From positions 1 through 20,008 of the forward strand of contig LNEX01000211.1 of NCBI GenBank assembly GCA_001464165.1: a stretch of DNA of 20,008 bases. The letters run 5' to 3'. Positions within the stretch are counted from its first letter, which is position 1. Each line of letters begins with the position of its first letter. The DNA is from a bacterium Ga0077546. Its GTDB lineage: Bacteria; Cyanobacteriota; Vampirovibrionia; Obscuribacterales; Obscuribacteraceae. Below are positions 1 through 7,244 of the stretch, piece by piece. The notes beneath the pieces were generated by a model. It was not told the origin of the DNA. It ran no database searches and was given only the letters and a program-made list of their open reading frames with translations. Position numbers and translations under genes: made by a program.

Positions 1-540
1 CTGCGAATTCGCTGCAGCAGTTCGTTCAGCCGGCGAAATTGATTTGCCTGGTGCAAAAATGTTTGCGCCATTGCAAGTTAGGGTTTTAGAGCGGCCAACT
101 CTAAGATAGCTTGGCCCGTTTTCATGCAGCACCGGATAGGTCGGCTCAAAGTTCGGATCGGTGAGCGCCATATTCGGCGGACCATACCCCGAGCGTTGCC
201 GCTTGCCTCCAGCCGCTGGCAATGGATTAGCAAGGAGCCCGGAAATCGTATTATCATCCCAACCACTCTTCTTAAGCTTCTCTACAGCGAATAAGAGATC
301 CGGCGACCTCTTACTATAAGCCTGCCACAGCTCAAGAAGTAGCTCCTGGTCGCGCGTAGAATAATCTACACTTCTTTTCTCGGAGTTACCGCCCACCTGA
401 ACACTGTCAGGAGAATCGGGCACTTCCTCGGCAATTGAGCGCCCGCATGAGCAAACCAATACGACCACCAGGCTCAAACCCGCAGACTCAATTAATCTGA
501 GAAATCCCCAAACGCCAATTGAGCGCCAGCAAGTAATCAT
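1..540 (-). CDS. putative lipoprotein, C-terminus beyond window
   Basis: An uninterrupted frame of 180 codons reads leftward from an ATG at 540 to the window edge, so the C-terminus is missing. The N-terminus has a hydrophobic stretch (residues about 18-30, LSLVVVLVCSCG) ending in a cysteine in a lipobox-like setting (V-C-S-C), followed by an acidic/serine-rich segment, as in an exported lipoprotein. The rest is soluble, with a helical part (residues about 62-95) and a Pro/Gly/Asn-rich part (YGPPNMALTDPNFEPTYPV). I do not recognise a family. The frame stays open upstream of 540 to a TGA near 615, so a GTG or TTG start slightly upstream is possible; no strong Shine-Dalgarno decides it. The gene is divergent from the DUF4160/HTH pair. 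Continuous sensible composition over 540 bases supports a real gene; the function is unknown. Confidence 0.7.
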   Translation of the reverse strand, partial: MITCWRSIGVWGFLRLIESAGLSLVVVLVCSCGRSIAEEVPDSPDSVQVGGNSEKRSVDYSTRDQELLLELWQAYSKRSPDLLFAVEKLKKSGWDDNTISGLLANPLPAAGGKRQRSGYGPPNMALTDPNFEPTYPVLHENGPSYLRVGRSKTLTCNGANIFAPGKSISPAERTAAANSQ

Positions 541-676
541 CCACCCAGTGTACACCAACACTCTTATCGCAAGCAATTTTGAAGGAACCAAGGAACTGAC
601 TGTTTCGATTGAACTAAATCAAACAGAAAAGCGTATTAAAGAAAACCAGCATTGAGACGCAAAACACCGACCAAAA

Positions 677-714
677 TCGGACATTTCAAAACTACTTATT
701 GCGCAAATGTCCGA
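677..714. promoter_or_regulatory. 10-bp perfect inverted repeat, candidate operator
   Basis: TCGGACATTT at 677-686 is exactly repeated in inverted form as AAATGTCCGA at 705-714, with 18 bases between the arms and arm centres 28 bp apart. The right arm overlaps the -35/spacer region of the promoter at 699-726. The downstream operon encodes a protein with an XRE-type HTH, so this is a plausible binding site for an autorepressor. The repeat is seen directly; the operator role is inference. Confidence 0.6.
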
Positions 715-726
715 AACTGCTATAAT
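699..726 (+). promoter_or_regulatory. extended -10 promoter for the DUF4160/HTH operon
   Basis: An extended -10 element, TGCTATAAT, lies at 718-726 (TATAAT at 721-726). A weak -35 candidate, TTGCGC at 699-704, has a 16-bp spacer. Transcription would begin near 733, which places the upstream ATG at 707 outside the transcript and supports translation from the ATG at 755. Confidence 0.6.
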
Positions 727-754
727 CACCATACGGCGTAGCCGGGGAGTGCCA

Positions 755-1042
755 ATGGCCAAGCTTGAAGCATTTCAATATCCCGGGTTTACCTTAGAAA
801 TGTACCCGGAAGACCATTCGCCACCGCACTTCCATGTGATTAAAGACGACTGGAACATAAGGGTTAAGTTCAATCTAAGTATTGTCAAACAAAAAATCAT
901 GTGGGATTGCAAGTACCCAGCTAACCTAGCGGAATGCCCGCTCAAAAGTAGCGAATTAAAAACACTATTCGACTTGATCACGCAAAATCGCAAAGAGCTA
1001 AACAAGCAATGGAAAGCATTACATCCCAGTCGACAAGAATAA
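755..1042 (+). CDS. DUF4160 family protein (putative toxin-like partner)
   Basis: The product is a small protein of 95 residues, typical for DUF4160. It shows the family hallmark: an N-terminal beta-rich part, the histidine-containing motif PPHFHV (residues about 23-28), then a C-terminal helix ending in a conserved Trp (KELNKQWKALH). The start at 755 is chosen over 707 because GGGGAG lies five bases upstream and because the extended -10 at 718-726 would leave the 707 start untranscribed. Four bases separate its TAA from the ATG of the next gene, so the two are surely co-transcribed. DUF4160 genes commonly sit next to DUF2442 genes and such pairs have been proposed to be toxin-antitoxin-like; a toxic activity is not shown by the sequence. 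Family call is strong; role is inference. Confidence 0.88.
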   Translation: MAKLEAFQYPGFTLEMYPEDHSPPHFHVIKDDWNIRVKFNLSIVKQKIMWDCKYPANLAECPLKSSELKTLFDLITQNRKELNKQWKALHPSRQE

Positions 1043-1046
1043 AACA

Positions 1047-1922
1047 ATGACAACAGCCCAGAAAAAGTTAATAGTAATAGATCCAGAAAATACAGTGCAG
1101 AAGGAAGTTATCAATCCTGATCACTACCTTTTTCGCATTGAAGTACAAGCGAAGGAGAAAGAGCGCGATAGCTTCCTTGTTCTAAAGTCCAGTACCTTAA
1201 ATCAGATTGCTGACAGAGCAATTAATCAATCACGCAATATGCAAAACCTTAGAATTGTCTTTGTGCGTATAGACTCAGATACTGATAGGTTCTTCGATAA
1301 GGTGCAAGAGCTCAACGCACCAGAACTATTGCAAAAAATCTTCCGAGTAACAGCAGTCGAACAAATCAATAGAATATTGAAAGCATGGCATGAAAGGCAA
1401 GCAGACATCAAAATTGCTAACGCTTATGTTGAGCAAGATGATCTTATCGTGCAAGCCTGCGATCTGAAGCGCTATCGAATTAAGTTTGCCGATTTTGCAG
1501 GACTGGCTGAATTGCCAAAAGGACAACGCAAGCAATTTCAAATAGGGGCAAATGGAAATCAAATATTTTGGCCTGGTACAAATACAACCATCGACTTAGA
1601 TGTTGTCCGCTACAAAGTAGATGAACAATTCAGAAAAGCAAAGAACTCTGACGCATTGTCAGACTATAAAGACTACCTAGGCCAGGCAATAAAGGCAGTG
1701 ATGTCGACGCATCACTTGACCCAGGCAGCTCTTAGAGGAAACGGCGGTCCAGCTGAGCGGCACCTATATCGTATCGAACGAGGCGAACAAGAGCTTACAT
1801 CACCAATGATCGACCGATTGGCCACGGCCCACGGTCTAAGCTCTCAAGACTACATCGATGAGCTAATAATGGCTTGTGATCAGATTGTTGAGGAGGAAGC
1901 GGCCAGTCTCTGCAAACACTGA
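1047..1922 (+). CDS. DUF2442-like protein with C-terminal XRE-type HTH (putative antitoxin/autoregulator)
   Basis: The product has 291 residues in three parts. Residues 1-120 form an N-terminal region of unknown type. Residues about 123-195 resemble DUF2442: a beta-rich segment with KRYRIKFADFAGLAELP, a central G-x-x-I-x-W (GNQIFWPG) and a closing IDLDVVRYK. Residues about 211-272 form a helix-turn-helix of the XRE/Cro type, with L-G-Q-A-I at the first helix, LTQAALRG at the second, YRIERGEQEL as the typical E-x-G turn, and AHGLSSQDYIDEL at the end. DUF2442 proteins are usually much shorter, so the N-terminal extension is unusual. It lies four bases after the DUF4160 gene. The HTH and the inverted repeat at 677-714 suggest self-regulation of the operon. 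Family assignment rests on motif pattern only. Confidence 0.75.
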   Translation: MTTAQKKLIVIDPENTVQKEVINPDHYLFRIEVQAKEKERDSFLVLKSSTLNQIADRAINQSRNMQNLRIVFVRIDSDTDRFFDKVQELNAPELLQKIFRVTAVEQINRILKAWHERQADIKIANAYVEQDDLIVQACDLKRYRIKFADFAGLAELPKGQRKQFQIGANGNQIFWPGTNTTIDLDVVRYKVDEQFRKAKNSDALSDYKDYLGQAIKAVMSTHHLTQAALRGNGGPAERHLYRIERGEQELTSPMIDRLATAHGLSSQDYIDELIMACDQIVEEEAASLCKH

Positions 1923-2042
1923 AGGGACTCTATACTTTCCAACTGAGAACTACGTCCTTGCATTTCTCGCCCTCAAGCGCTGATGCAACTGCTCTGCAGC
2001 CAGCCTGCGCTCACGAGCACGACACCTACCAACAGAACCTCG

Positions 2043-3668
2043 TCACTTCTTCATTCTTACCCAAATTTCATGCATATCGGTCTCGCCAGATATCTCGTAA
2101 TCGCCCATAAAGCGAACGGAAAAATTCTGTTTAACGAGTAAATCGAGCACCACTCTCTTCTGCACCATAATCATGGCTGGCTTTCTCTCAGCAATGTCTC
2201 TGCCATAGTTGGCAATAACTAGTTCAGTCATTTCTTGCCAGCGCTTATCCTGTGTCTCGTTCGCGCAATAGTCGAGAAAGGGCAGCAAACAGAATATATA
2301 ACGACTGCCCTGCTGCCTGCCGCTTTGCAAAATAGCAGGATAGCCAGGCCCAATGCCCGTACCCATAAAAAATGCACTATCAGTTGGTTTGGTCTTATCC
2401 ACAATGAAAAAGAAGAGCGGGTCCAAGTCAGATTTCAGACACTTGCCCTCGTATCCCAATGGGCTCATATCATATACTGCCGCACCCTTGTGACAGTCTC
2501 TCTCAATGTTTATGACTTGGTAGGTGAGCGACCCGGCAACACAAAGCATGGACCCAGCCAGCACCCACTGCATTAGCCGCTGCAAGCTTAGCCTGCGCAG
2601 CACAGCGCTCAAGACAATGCCGAACATCAAGCCATCAAGCATAAAAAGCCCAGCACTCATTGGCAAAAATCTATAGGGCCACGACTGTGCGCCATAAATG
2701 TAATGGAAGACAAAGCTTAATGACAAGGCAGCCAACGGAGCAATCAATGGACTGTAACGGGACAAGGCAATGGCAGCTGATAGGGTCAAAATCAGATGAA
2801 GAAAGGGCAGATAAAAGTCACTATTTGTTCGCAGCATTAACAATAGTGTCTCACTCGAATAGCTCAAGCCACTCAAATAAAGTGGCACCACCTGGTGAAA
2901 GTAGACATGCCAAACAGCTGGGGGGAGCAAGAGACAGAGCAGTAAATAAGCAGCGAAGACAGACACCACACTATAAATTTCCGGCCTAACAAAAGTTCTA
3001 ATCGTCTTGAACTGGCAGTAGAAAAACAATTCAACGACAAGTGCTGAAGCCACAAACTGCGGCTTCAACGCCATACCGACTCCTGCGAGCAGACCGCATA
3101 CCACTGCATCAGACTTAGAAATCGCCTTTGGATTGCCGACTTCACAATGCCAAACGATGCTACGCAAAACGAAGTACGGTACGTAAGCAAGAACAAACAA
3201 GTGTTCGCGCTCACCAGTGTTAATTAGCAGGTCTTGGCTAAAATAGGCAACAGCAAACAGCATTGGCAAAAGCACAAAGAAATCTTGCCGGCTCAAATAC
3301 TTGTACGCTACGCGCAAACTTAAAAACGAACTGAAAGCACTTAAGCCCAGCACCGAGAAATTCAAAGCCAGCGGAGCCGGAATGTGCAGAAGTTTAGAAA
3401 GCCAAAATGGTATCAGATTAAGATACATAATTAGTGGCGGATTCCACTCAAAGAAATCCACATAAGGCAATTTGCCTTGAGCAATCATTTCAGCCATGGC
3501 AAAGTACGCTGATTGATCCGGATAAGTAAGCAGTGGATGACCAGACCAGAAAAAAGCTTTGTTCAAAATCAAGATGGCAAAGGCCAAACCAATAAAAAGC
3601 AAAAAGAGACGATTGCCTTTCTGTTGCTGAGACTTTGATTGAGATTGTTCGTCAGTAGTCATTAGCAT
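2043..3668 (-). CDS. polytopic membrane protein, GT-C (PMT/ArnT-like) glycosyltransferase candidate
   Basis: The product has 541 residues: a short Gln/Ser-rich cytoplasmic tail, then about ten or more hydrophobic segments, and a soluble C-terminal part of roughly 130 residues. The first extramembrane loop (residues about 49-80) carries YPDQSAYFAMAEMIAQG followed by LPYVDFFEWNPP. An acidic first loop with a G-x-L-P-Y-x-D-F motif is typical of GT-C enzymes that use polyprenyl-phosphate sugars (families GT39/GT83), which would place its active site on the outer face of the membrane. Donor and acceptor cannot be told. The ATG at 3668 follows AAGG and lies nine bases after the stop of the paralogous gene at 3678-5468; both share the loop motif and overall plan. 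An ATG six bases further in is an alternative start. General fold is likely; enzymatic activity is inference. Confidence 0.65.
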   Translation of the reverse strand: MLMTTDEQSQSKSQQQKGNRLFLLFIGLAFAILILNKAFFWSGHPLLTYPDQSAYFAMAEMIAQGKLPYVDFFEWNPPLIMYLNLIPFWLSKLLHIPAPLALNFSVLGLSAFSSFLSLRVAYKYLSRQDFFVLLPMLFAVAYFSQDLLINTGEREHLFVLAYVPYFVLRSIVWHCEVGNPKAISKSDAVVCGLLAGVGMALKPQFVASALVVELFFYCQFKTIRTFVRPEIYSVVSVFAAYLLLCLLLPPAVWHVYFHQVVPLYLSGLSYSSETLLLMLRTNSDFYLPFLHLILTLSAAIALSRYSPLIAPLAALSLSFVFHYIYGAQSWPYRFLPMSAGLFMLDGLMFGIVLSAVLRRLSLQRLMQWVLAGSMLCVAGSLTYQVINIERDCHKGAAVYDMSPLGYEGKCLKSDLDPLFFFIVDKTKPTDSAFFMGTGIGPGYPAILQSGRQQGSRYIFCLLPFLDYCANETQDKRWQEMTELVIANYGRDIAERKPAMIMVQKRVVLDLLVKQNFSVRFMGDYEISGETDMHEIWVRMKK

Positions 3669-3677
3669 TGATTTGCC

Positions 3678-5468
3678 TTATTTACTTCTCTTGACGAAGA
3701 ATCTAAACTGCGGATTAGTGCCGCAGTACTCATGAGGCTGATGATTGCCTACACTAAAGTAGTCTCCCACAGTATCTACTTCTAAGTAGCCCTTTCTTAG
3801 TGCACGGAAAAACTTTTCGCGGTCAAAAGTATTGAGTACTTTATCATCTGAAGCAATGAACAAATCAGTTCGATGCTGGGCAATTTCAGACTCAATATTA
3901 GACCAAGTATGTGCCTGAAAATCTTTCATCGGTCCTGTAAAAGTAGAATTGTCGCTGATCCATTTGAACAACCAAAGGGGTCTCGACCAGAGCAAATAAC
4001 CACCAGGTTTTCTTCCAGCGAAAAGAAGCAAGGGGTAAGCTGGCTCAATATAGGGGCTCAAAATGGTGACGCTATCGTTAACTTTAGAGGTTTTCTCTAG
4101 TGCTAAATCTAGTGGCAGATTTCCCTTGGTGATATTGAGACTCACATAGTCTTGCAGCCTAGAGCGATCATGTTCAAGGGAGCACCAAACTGCCATTGTT
4201 GACGCCAGCGCAAGCGCGACTAGCATAGATTGGAATGCCAAAGGCGACTGCAATATCACTAGGTTCTTTGACTGCGGTGTGAGCTGAGCGAACCAATTCA
4301 CCCCCTGCCTAACAGCAATAATAGCCGAACATACAAAGATGGTTGTGATTGCAAAAATGGCCACGATAAAGTCATGAGAGAAGCCTTGGCCTTCAACCAT
4401 GTATAAGCCCAGACCAGACAGCATAAGTCCTGTTAGAGGGGCAAAACAGCTATGCTTTTTACTAAAGAGAAATGCGACCAGCCCTGCTGCCAGCAAACAA
4501 TAGACTATATCTACTCGATTGGGAGAAGTTAGCGGCGCAACCATTGCCGGGTCAACAATAGAATAGTTCAGCCATTTCAATGGCATTGTCCACTGCCAGA
4601 AAGCTGTGTGTACTGGCTCTGGCAAGTTTGTCAAATAGAGAAAGTTTATAGCAATAATAAGAATGAAAGTGAGCCACTCTAAAGAGAACAAGCTGCGCCA
4701 TCGGTGGGATTGCAGAAGCAGAACCAACTCTACTATGACGAAAACAAACAAGTATGGAATATCAGAACAGGCCGCCGCACCGGCAATGCCTCCAACTAAA
4801 GCAGCAAGAATTGTTGGCAAAGACATTTGACAGCGGCTAATCTTTTTGGAAGAAGAAGAAGAAGAAGAAGATGATGAAGAAGATGAGCCCTGAGCGGAAG
4901 TGGGAAAAGTACTCTGAGATAATTTATTATGAGCAAGCCAACGCAAGAAAAGCCAAGGAGCAACGGCCAGCAACAAAACATACTGCAACTCGCCAAAGTC
5001 AAAGCGGGCGATAAGAAGCGTCAGAGCCAAGCCAAAGGCACAGGCTAAAGCGAAGTCTTGAATTTCTTGCTTCGCCTCATCAGAATCGACAGAGGCGAGC
5101 GCTTGCCTGGCAATTGCAGCAAGAAAAATTAGAGAACCAATAATCAAACAAAAAATGCAGAGCGGAATAAACGAAGCGGGAATTACTGAAACACCCATTG
5201 CCCCTAATGCGGTGCAGAACATATGGAGATACTTAAGAGATTCAAAAACAATAGGCTGAGACCAATCCCAAAAGTCAACATAAGGCAACTCGCCCTTAGC
5301 CAGCAAGCTAGAAGCAACTATGCGCATAGCCAGCCCACCTGAAATAAAGTATGGATAGCGCCAAAGGTCAAACAGTAAACATCCAAGAGGCACCAAGCCA
5401 AAACCCAGCAAGACAAAGTAACCTTGAGCTACTTGTCTTGGCCCAGGTTTTTGACCCTCACAATTCAT
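3678..5468 (-). CDS. polytopic membrane protein, GT-C-like, paralogue of the downstream gene
   Basis: The product has 596 residues, with many hydrophobic segments and a C-terminal soluble part. The first loop (residues about 38-75) contains LAKGELPYVDFWDWSQP, matching the corresponding loop of the 2043-3668 product, so the two are paralogues. A run of 13 serines occurs at residues 195-207, followed by KK, in a loop between membrane segments; it is encoded by a trinucleotide repeat. The ATG immediately follows the TGA of the DUF4419-SUKH gene with no base between, and no convincing Shine-Dalgarno is visible, which suggests translational coupling. As for its partner, a polyprenyl-phosphate-sugar transferase is the best guess, but the second acidic residue context differs (WSQP instead of WNPP). 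Other polytopic protein families cannot be excluded. Confidence 0.62.
   Translation of the reverse strand: MNCEGQKPGPRQVAQGYFVLLGFGLVPLGCLLFDLWRYPYFISGGLAMRIVASSLLAKGELPYVDFWDWSQPIVFESLKYLHMFCTALGAMGVSVIPASFIPLCIFCLIIGSLIFLAAIARQALASVDSDEAKQEIQDFALACAFGLALTLLIARFDFGELQYVLLLAVAPWLFLRWLAHNKLSQSTFPTSAQGSSSSSSSSSSSSSKKISRCQMSLPTILAALVGGIAGAAACSDIPYLFVFVIVELVLLLQSHRWRSLFSLEWLTFILIIAINFLYLTNLPEPVHTAFWQWTMPLKWLNYSIVDPAMVAPLTSPNRVDIVYCLLAAGLVAFLFSKKHSCFAPLTGLMLSGLGLYMVEGQGFSHDFIVAIFAITTIFVCSAIIAVRQGVNWFAQLTPQSKNLVILQSPLAFQSMLVALALASTMAVWCSLEHDRSRLQDYVSLNITKGNLPLDLALEKTSKVNDSVTILSPYIEPAYPLLLFAGRKPGGYLLWSRPLWLFKWISDNSTFTGPMKDFQAHTWSNIESEIAQHRTDLFIASDDKVLNTFDREKFFRALRKGYLEVDTVGDYFSVGNHQPHEYCGTNPQFRFFVKRSK
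4848..4886 (-). repeat. trinucleotide (TCN) microsatellite encoding a 13-serine run
   Basis: Thirteen consecutive Ser codons are seen on the minus strand: one TCC, seven TCT, two TCA, two TCT, one TCA. The seven identical TCT codons in a row form a short microsatellite in the loop of the GT-C-like gene. Unit changes would alter loop length but not the reading frame. Confidence 0.9.
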
Positions 5469-7172
5469 TCAAAGACAACCGTTGCGCTCAATTAATCCAG
5501 TCAGCGCTTCCATCATACCTTTGAACACCACATGGCTCGTTTGCGCCACTGGATCAATTCTTCGCACCATAGGCTTAAGGGGAGAATTAGATGCATAAAA
5601 ACCATCAGAGTCGGTATCTTCGGGCTCAGGCCGAGGCTCCAAGTCGACAGCCAGGTAGGTGCCATCAGGTAAATCGAAGAACACTAGCCACTTACGCGTG
5701 TCTGTGAATCTTACTGGGCGCTCCTGCAAACGCTCAGCCTCCAGATGCTCTTCAAGACTCAAACCTTTCTCTGCGCACTTCTGCCGCAGTTCCTCCATTT
5801 CCTCTGCATAATAGTCAGTCTCTCCAGGCGCACAAACCCGCTCCAATTCTGCCATTGAGCGAAAAGTGCCAGCCGATGGTGCACTAAATTTGATACCATC
5901 ACATTTTCGGTAAAAAGTACTTAGCTCACCGGGCAAGGGCATGCCACCAAAACTATTGTTATTGCGCAAATCTTGCAATGCTTTCTCAAAATCAGTGTGG
6001 GCCAACGGAGGTTTGACAAAACAATTCTCACCCAATGAAGCCAACAAATTATCTAGAAGCCCAGCCTTGCGCACAGCCCAGCCGAGCTTTGGTCTGATTG
6101 TTTGGGTATCACCTACTTGTTCAATACCAACGAAGCCACCGATTAGCTGCATCTCTCTTGATTGCGTAGCTGCCTCGAAGCGGAAGGGCACAATCGACAA
6201 GCCACCAGGAAGCTCGGTCGATATAAGCCCAGGAACGTACTGGAAAAAGCTTGGGGAGGCCGCAGATTCTTCGTCAGATTCGATTGAGAACGGCTTATTA
6301 AGCAATGGATTGACAACATTAAATGATCCGGTCTGACCATGACGAATATAAGGAATTAAACGAGCAATCCAACCGTTGATTCTGTCCCATCCGTAAGCTT
6401 GCTTTAGTTTGTAAATGTTCTGCCAATACTCCGAGTCGACATCTCCGTTGGCGGCACGCACAAAGTGATCGAGAATAGGCCGCAAGCTTGAAAGCCACCA
6501 ATCCATCTCAAAATGCGCCAAGATTTCAATTTTTTCTCTCAAGCGTTGCCAATCGCTGACTGAACCTTCTAAAGTAATTGAGGGAATACCGCAGATGCAA
6601 TAAACGACGTACTCAAAGTATGCCTCATAGGCATCCAGAATTGTAATTGCGCACACAGTTTTCTCAAGGGGCCCGGTGGTACTAAAATCAGCCATAAGCT
6701 CGTCATAAGTTTCGCCGATACTTGCTTTCAACAACCCACCAAGACCATCAATGAGCCCTTGCCAATCACTTTCTGGAGAATCTGGGTTAAATCCATCAAC
6801 GCCAAGAGCAAGCTGCATTCTGCCCTGGTGCGAAACTAATCTGTTGCGCAATCCCTCCGGATTGTTATGAACATGCTGAGCGACGCCCTGCATGATAGTT
6901 ATCCATAACATATCAGGCGAGAGCGAAAGTGGACGATGCTCCGCAAAAGCCGTGTGCACGGCCTCAATTAGGGCATGATTGGTAATCTGACGAACAGTAT
7001 TAGAGTTGTAACCCGAGCAACTGAGAATGGCACGAAAGCCCTTTCCCTCCGCCCCACTCAACAGGGCGTTGATGCCCTCATAAGCCTTCCAGGTCTCCTT
7101 CGAGTTTGTGACAGCAGCCACGTCATGAACCGGAAACGTAATAAACTGGTCGCTTACTCTCTTGGTTATCAT
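5469..7172 (-). CDS. DUF4419 protein with C-terminal SUKH (SMI1/KNR4-like) domain
   Basis: The product has 567 residues. Residues about 45-300 show the DUF4419 pattern: LSLSPDMLWITIMQGVAQHV (81-100), FSTTGPLEKT (163-172), then YFEYVV with CGIPSITLEGSVSDWQ (194-209) and a WW pair before the next helix. Residues about 400-567 look like an SMI1/KNR4 (SUKH) domain: GMPLPGELSTFYRKCDG at its start, a W-x-x-F-x-D-x-P-D-G-x-Y-L-x-V-D-L-x-P core, and a terminal helix. The ATG at 7172 is preceded by GAGG at good spacing; the longer frame to 7226 begins with TTG and lacks a ribosome site. DUF4419 has no established biochemical role. SUKH domains are protein-binding modules, often immunity proteins in polymorphic toxin systems. 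Its stop abuts the start of the GT-C-like gene. Confidence 0.82.
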   Translation of the reverse strand: MITKRVSDQFITFPVHDVAAVTNSKETWKAYEGINALLSGAEGKGFRAILSCSGYNSNTVRQITNHALIEAVHTAFAEHRPLSLSPDMLWITIMQGVAQHVHNNPEGLRNRLVSHQGRMQLALGVDGFNPDSPESDWQGLIDGLGGLLKASIGETYDELMADFSTTGPLEKTVCAITILDAYEAYFEYVVYCICGIPSITLEGSVSDWQRLREKIEILAHFEMDWWLSSLRPILDHFVRAANGDVDSEYWQNIYKLKQAYGWDRINGWIARLIPYIRHGQTGSFNVVNPLLNKPFSIESDEESAASPSFFQYVPGLISTELPGGLSIVPFRFEAATQSREMQLIGGFVGIEQVGDTQTIRPKLGWAVRKAGLLDNLLASLGENCFVKPPLAHTDFEKALQDLRNNNSFGGMPLPGELSTFYRKCDGIKFSAPSAGTFRSMAELERVCAPGETDYYAEEMEELRQKCAEKGLSLEEHLEAERLQERPVRFTDTRKWLVFFDLPDGTYLAVDLEPRPEPEDTDSDGFYASNSPLKPMVRRIDPVAQTSHVVFKGMMEALTGLIERNGCL

Positions 7173-7244
7173 TTTCAACCTCACAGCCAATATTCGAAGT
7201 AGACCGCCGTCCACAATATGCCACAAATTAGCTTAAGTGAAAAA

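Noticed and set aside
707..754. Longer N-terminus of the DUF4160 protein from the ATG at 707
   Set aside because: The extended -10 element lies inside this segment, a good ribosome site precedes 755, and the added residues do not fit the family.
4848..4886. On/off phase variation by the serine microsatellite
   Set aside because: The unit is three bases, so slippage cannot change the reading frame.
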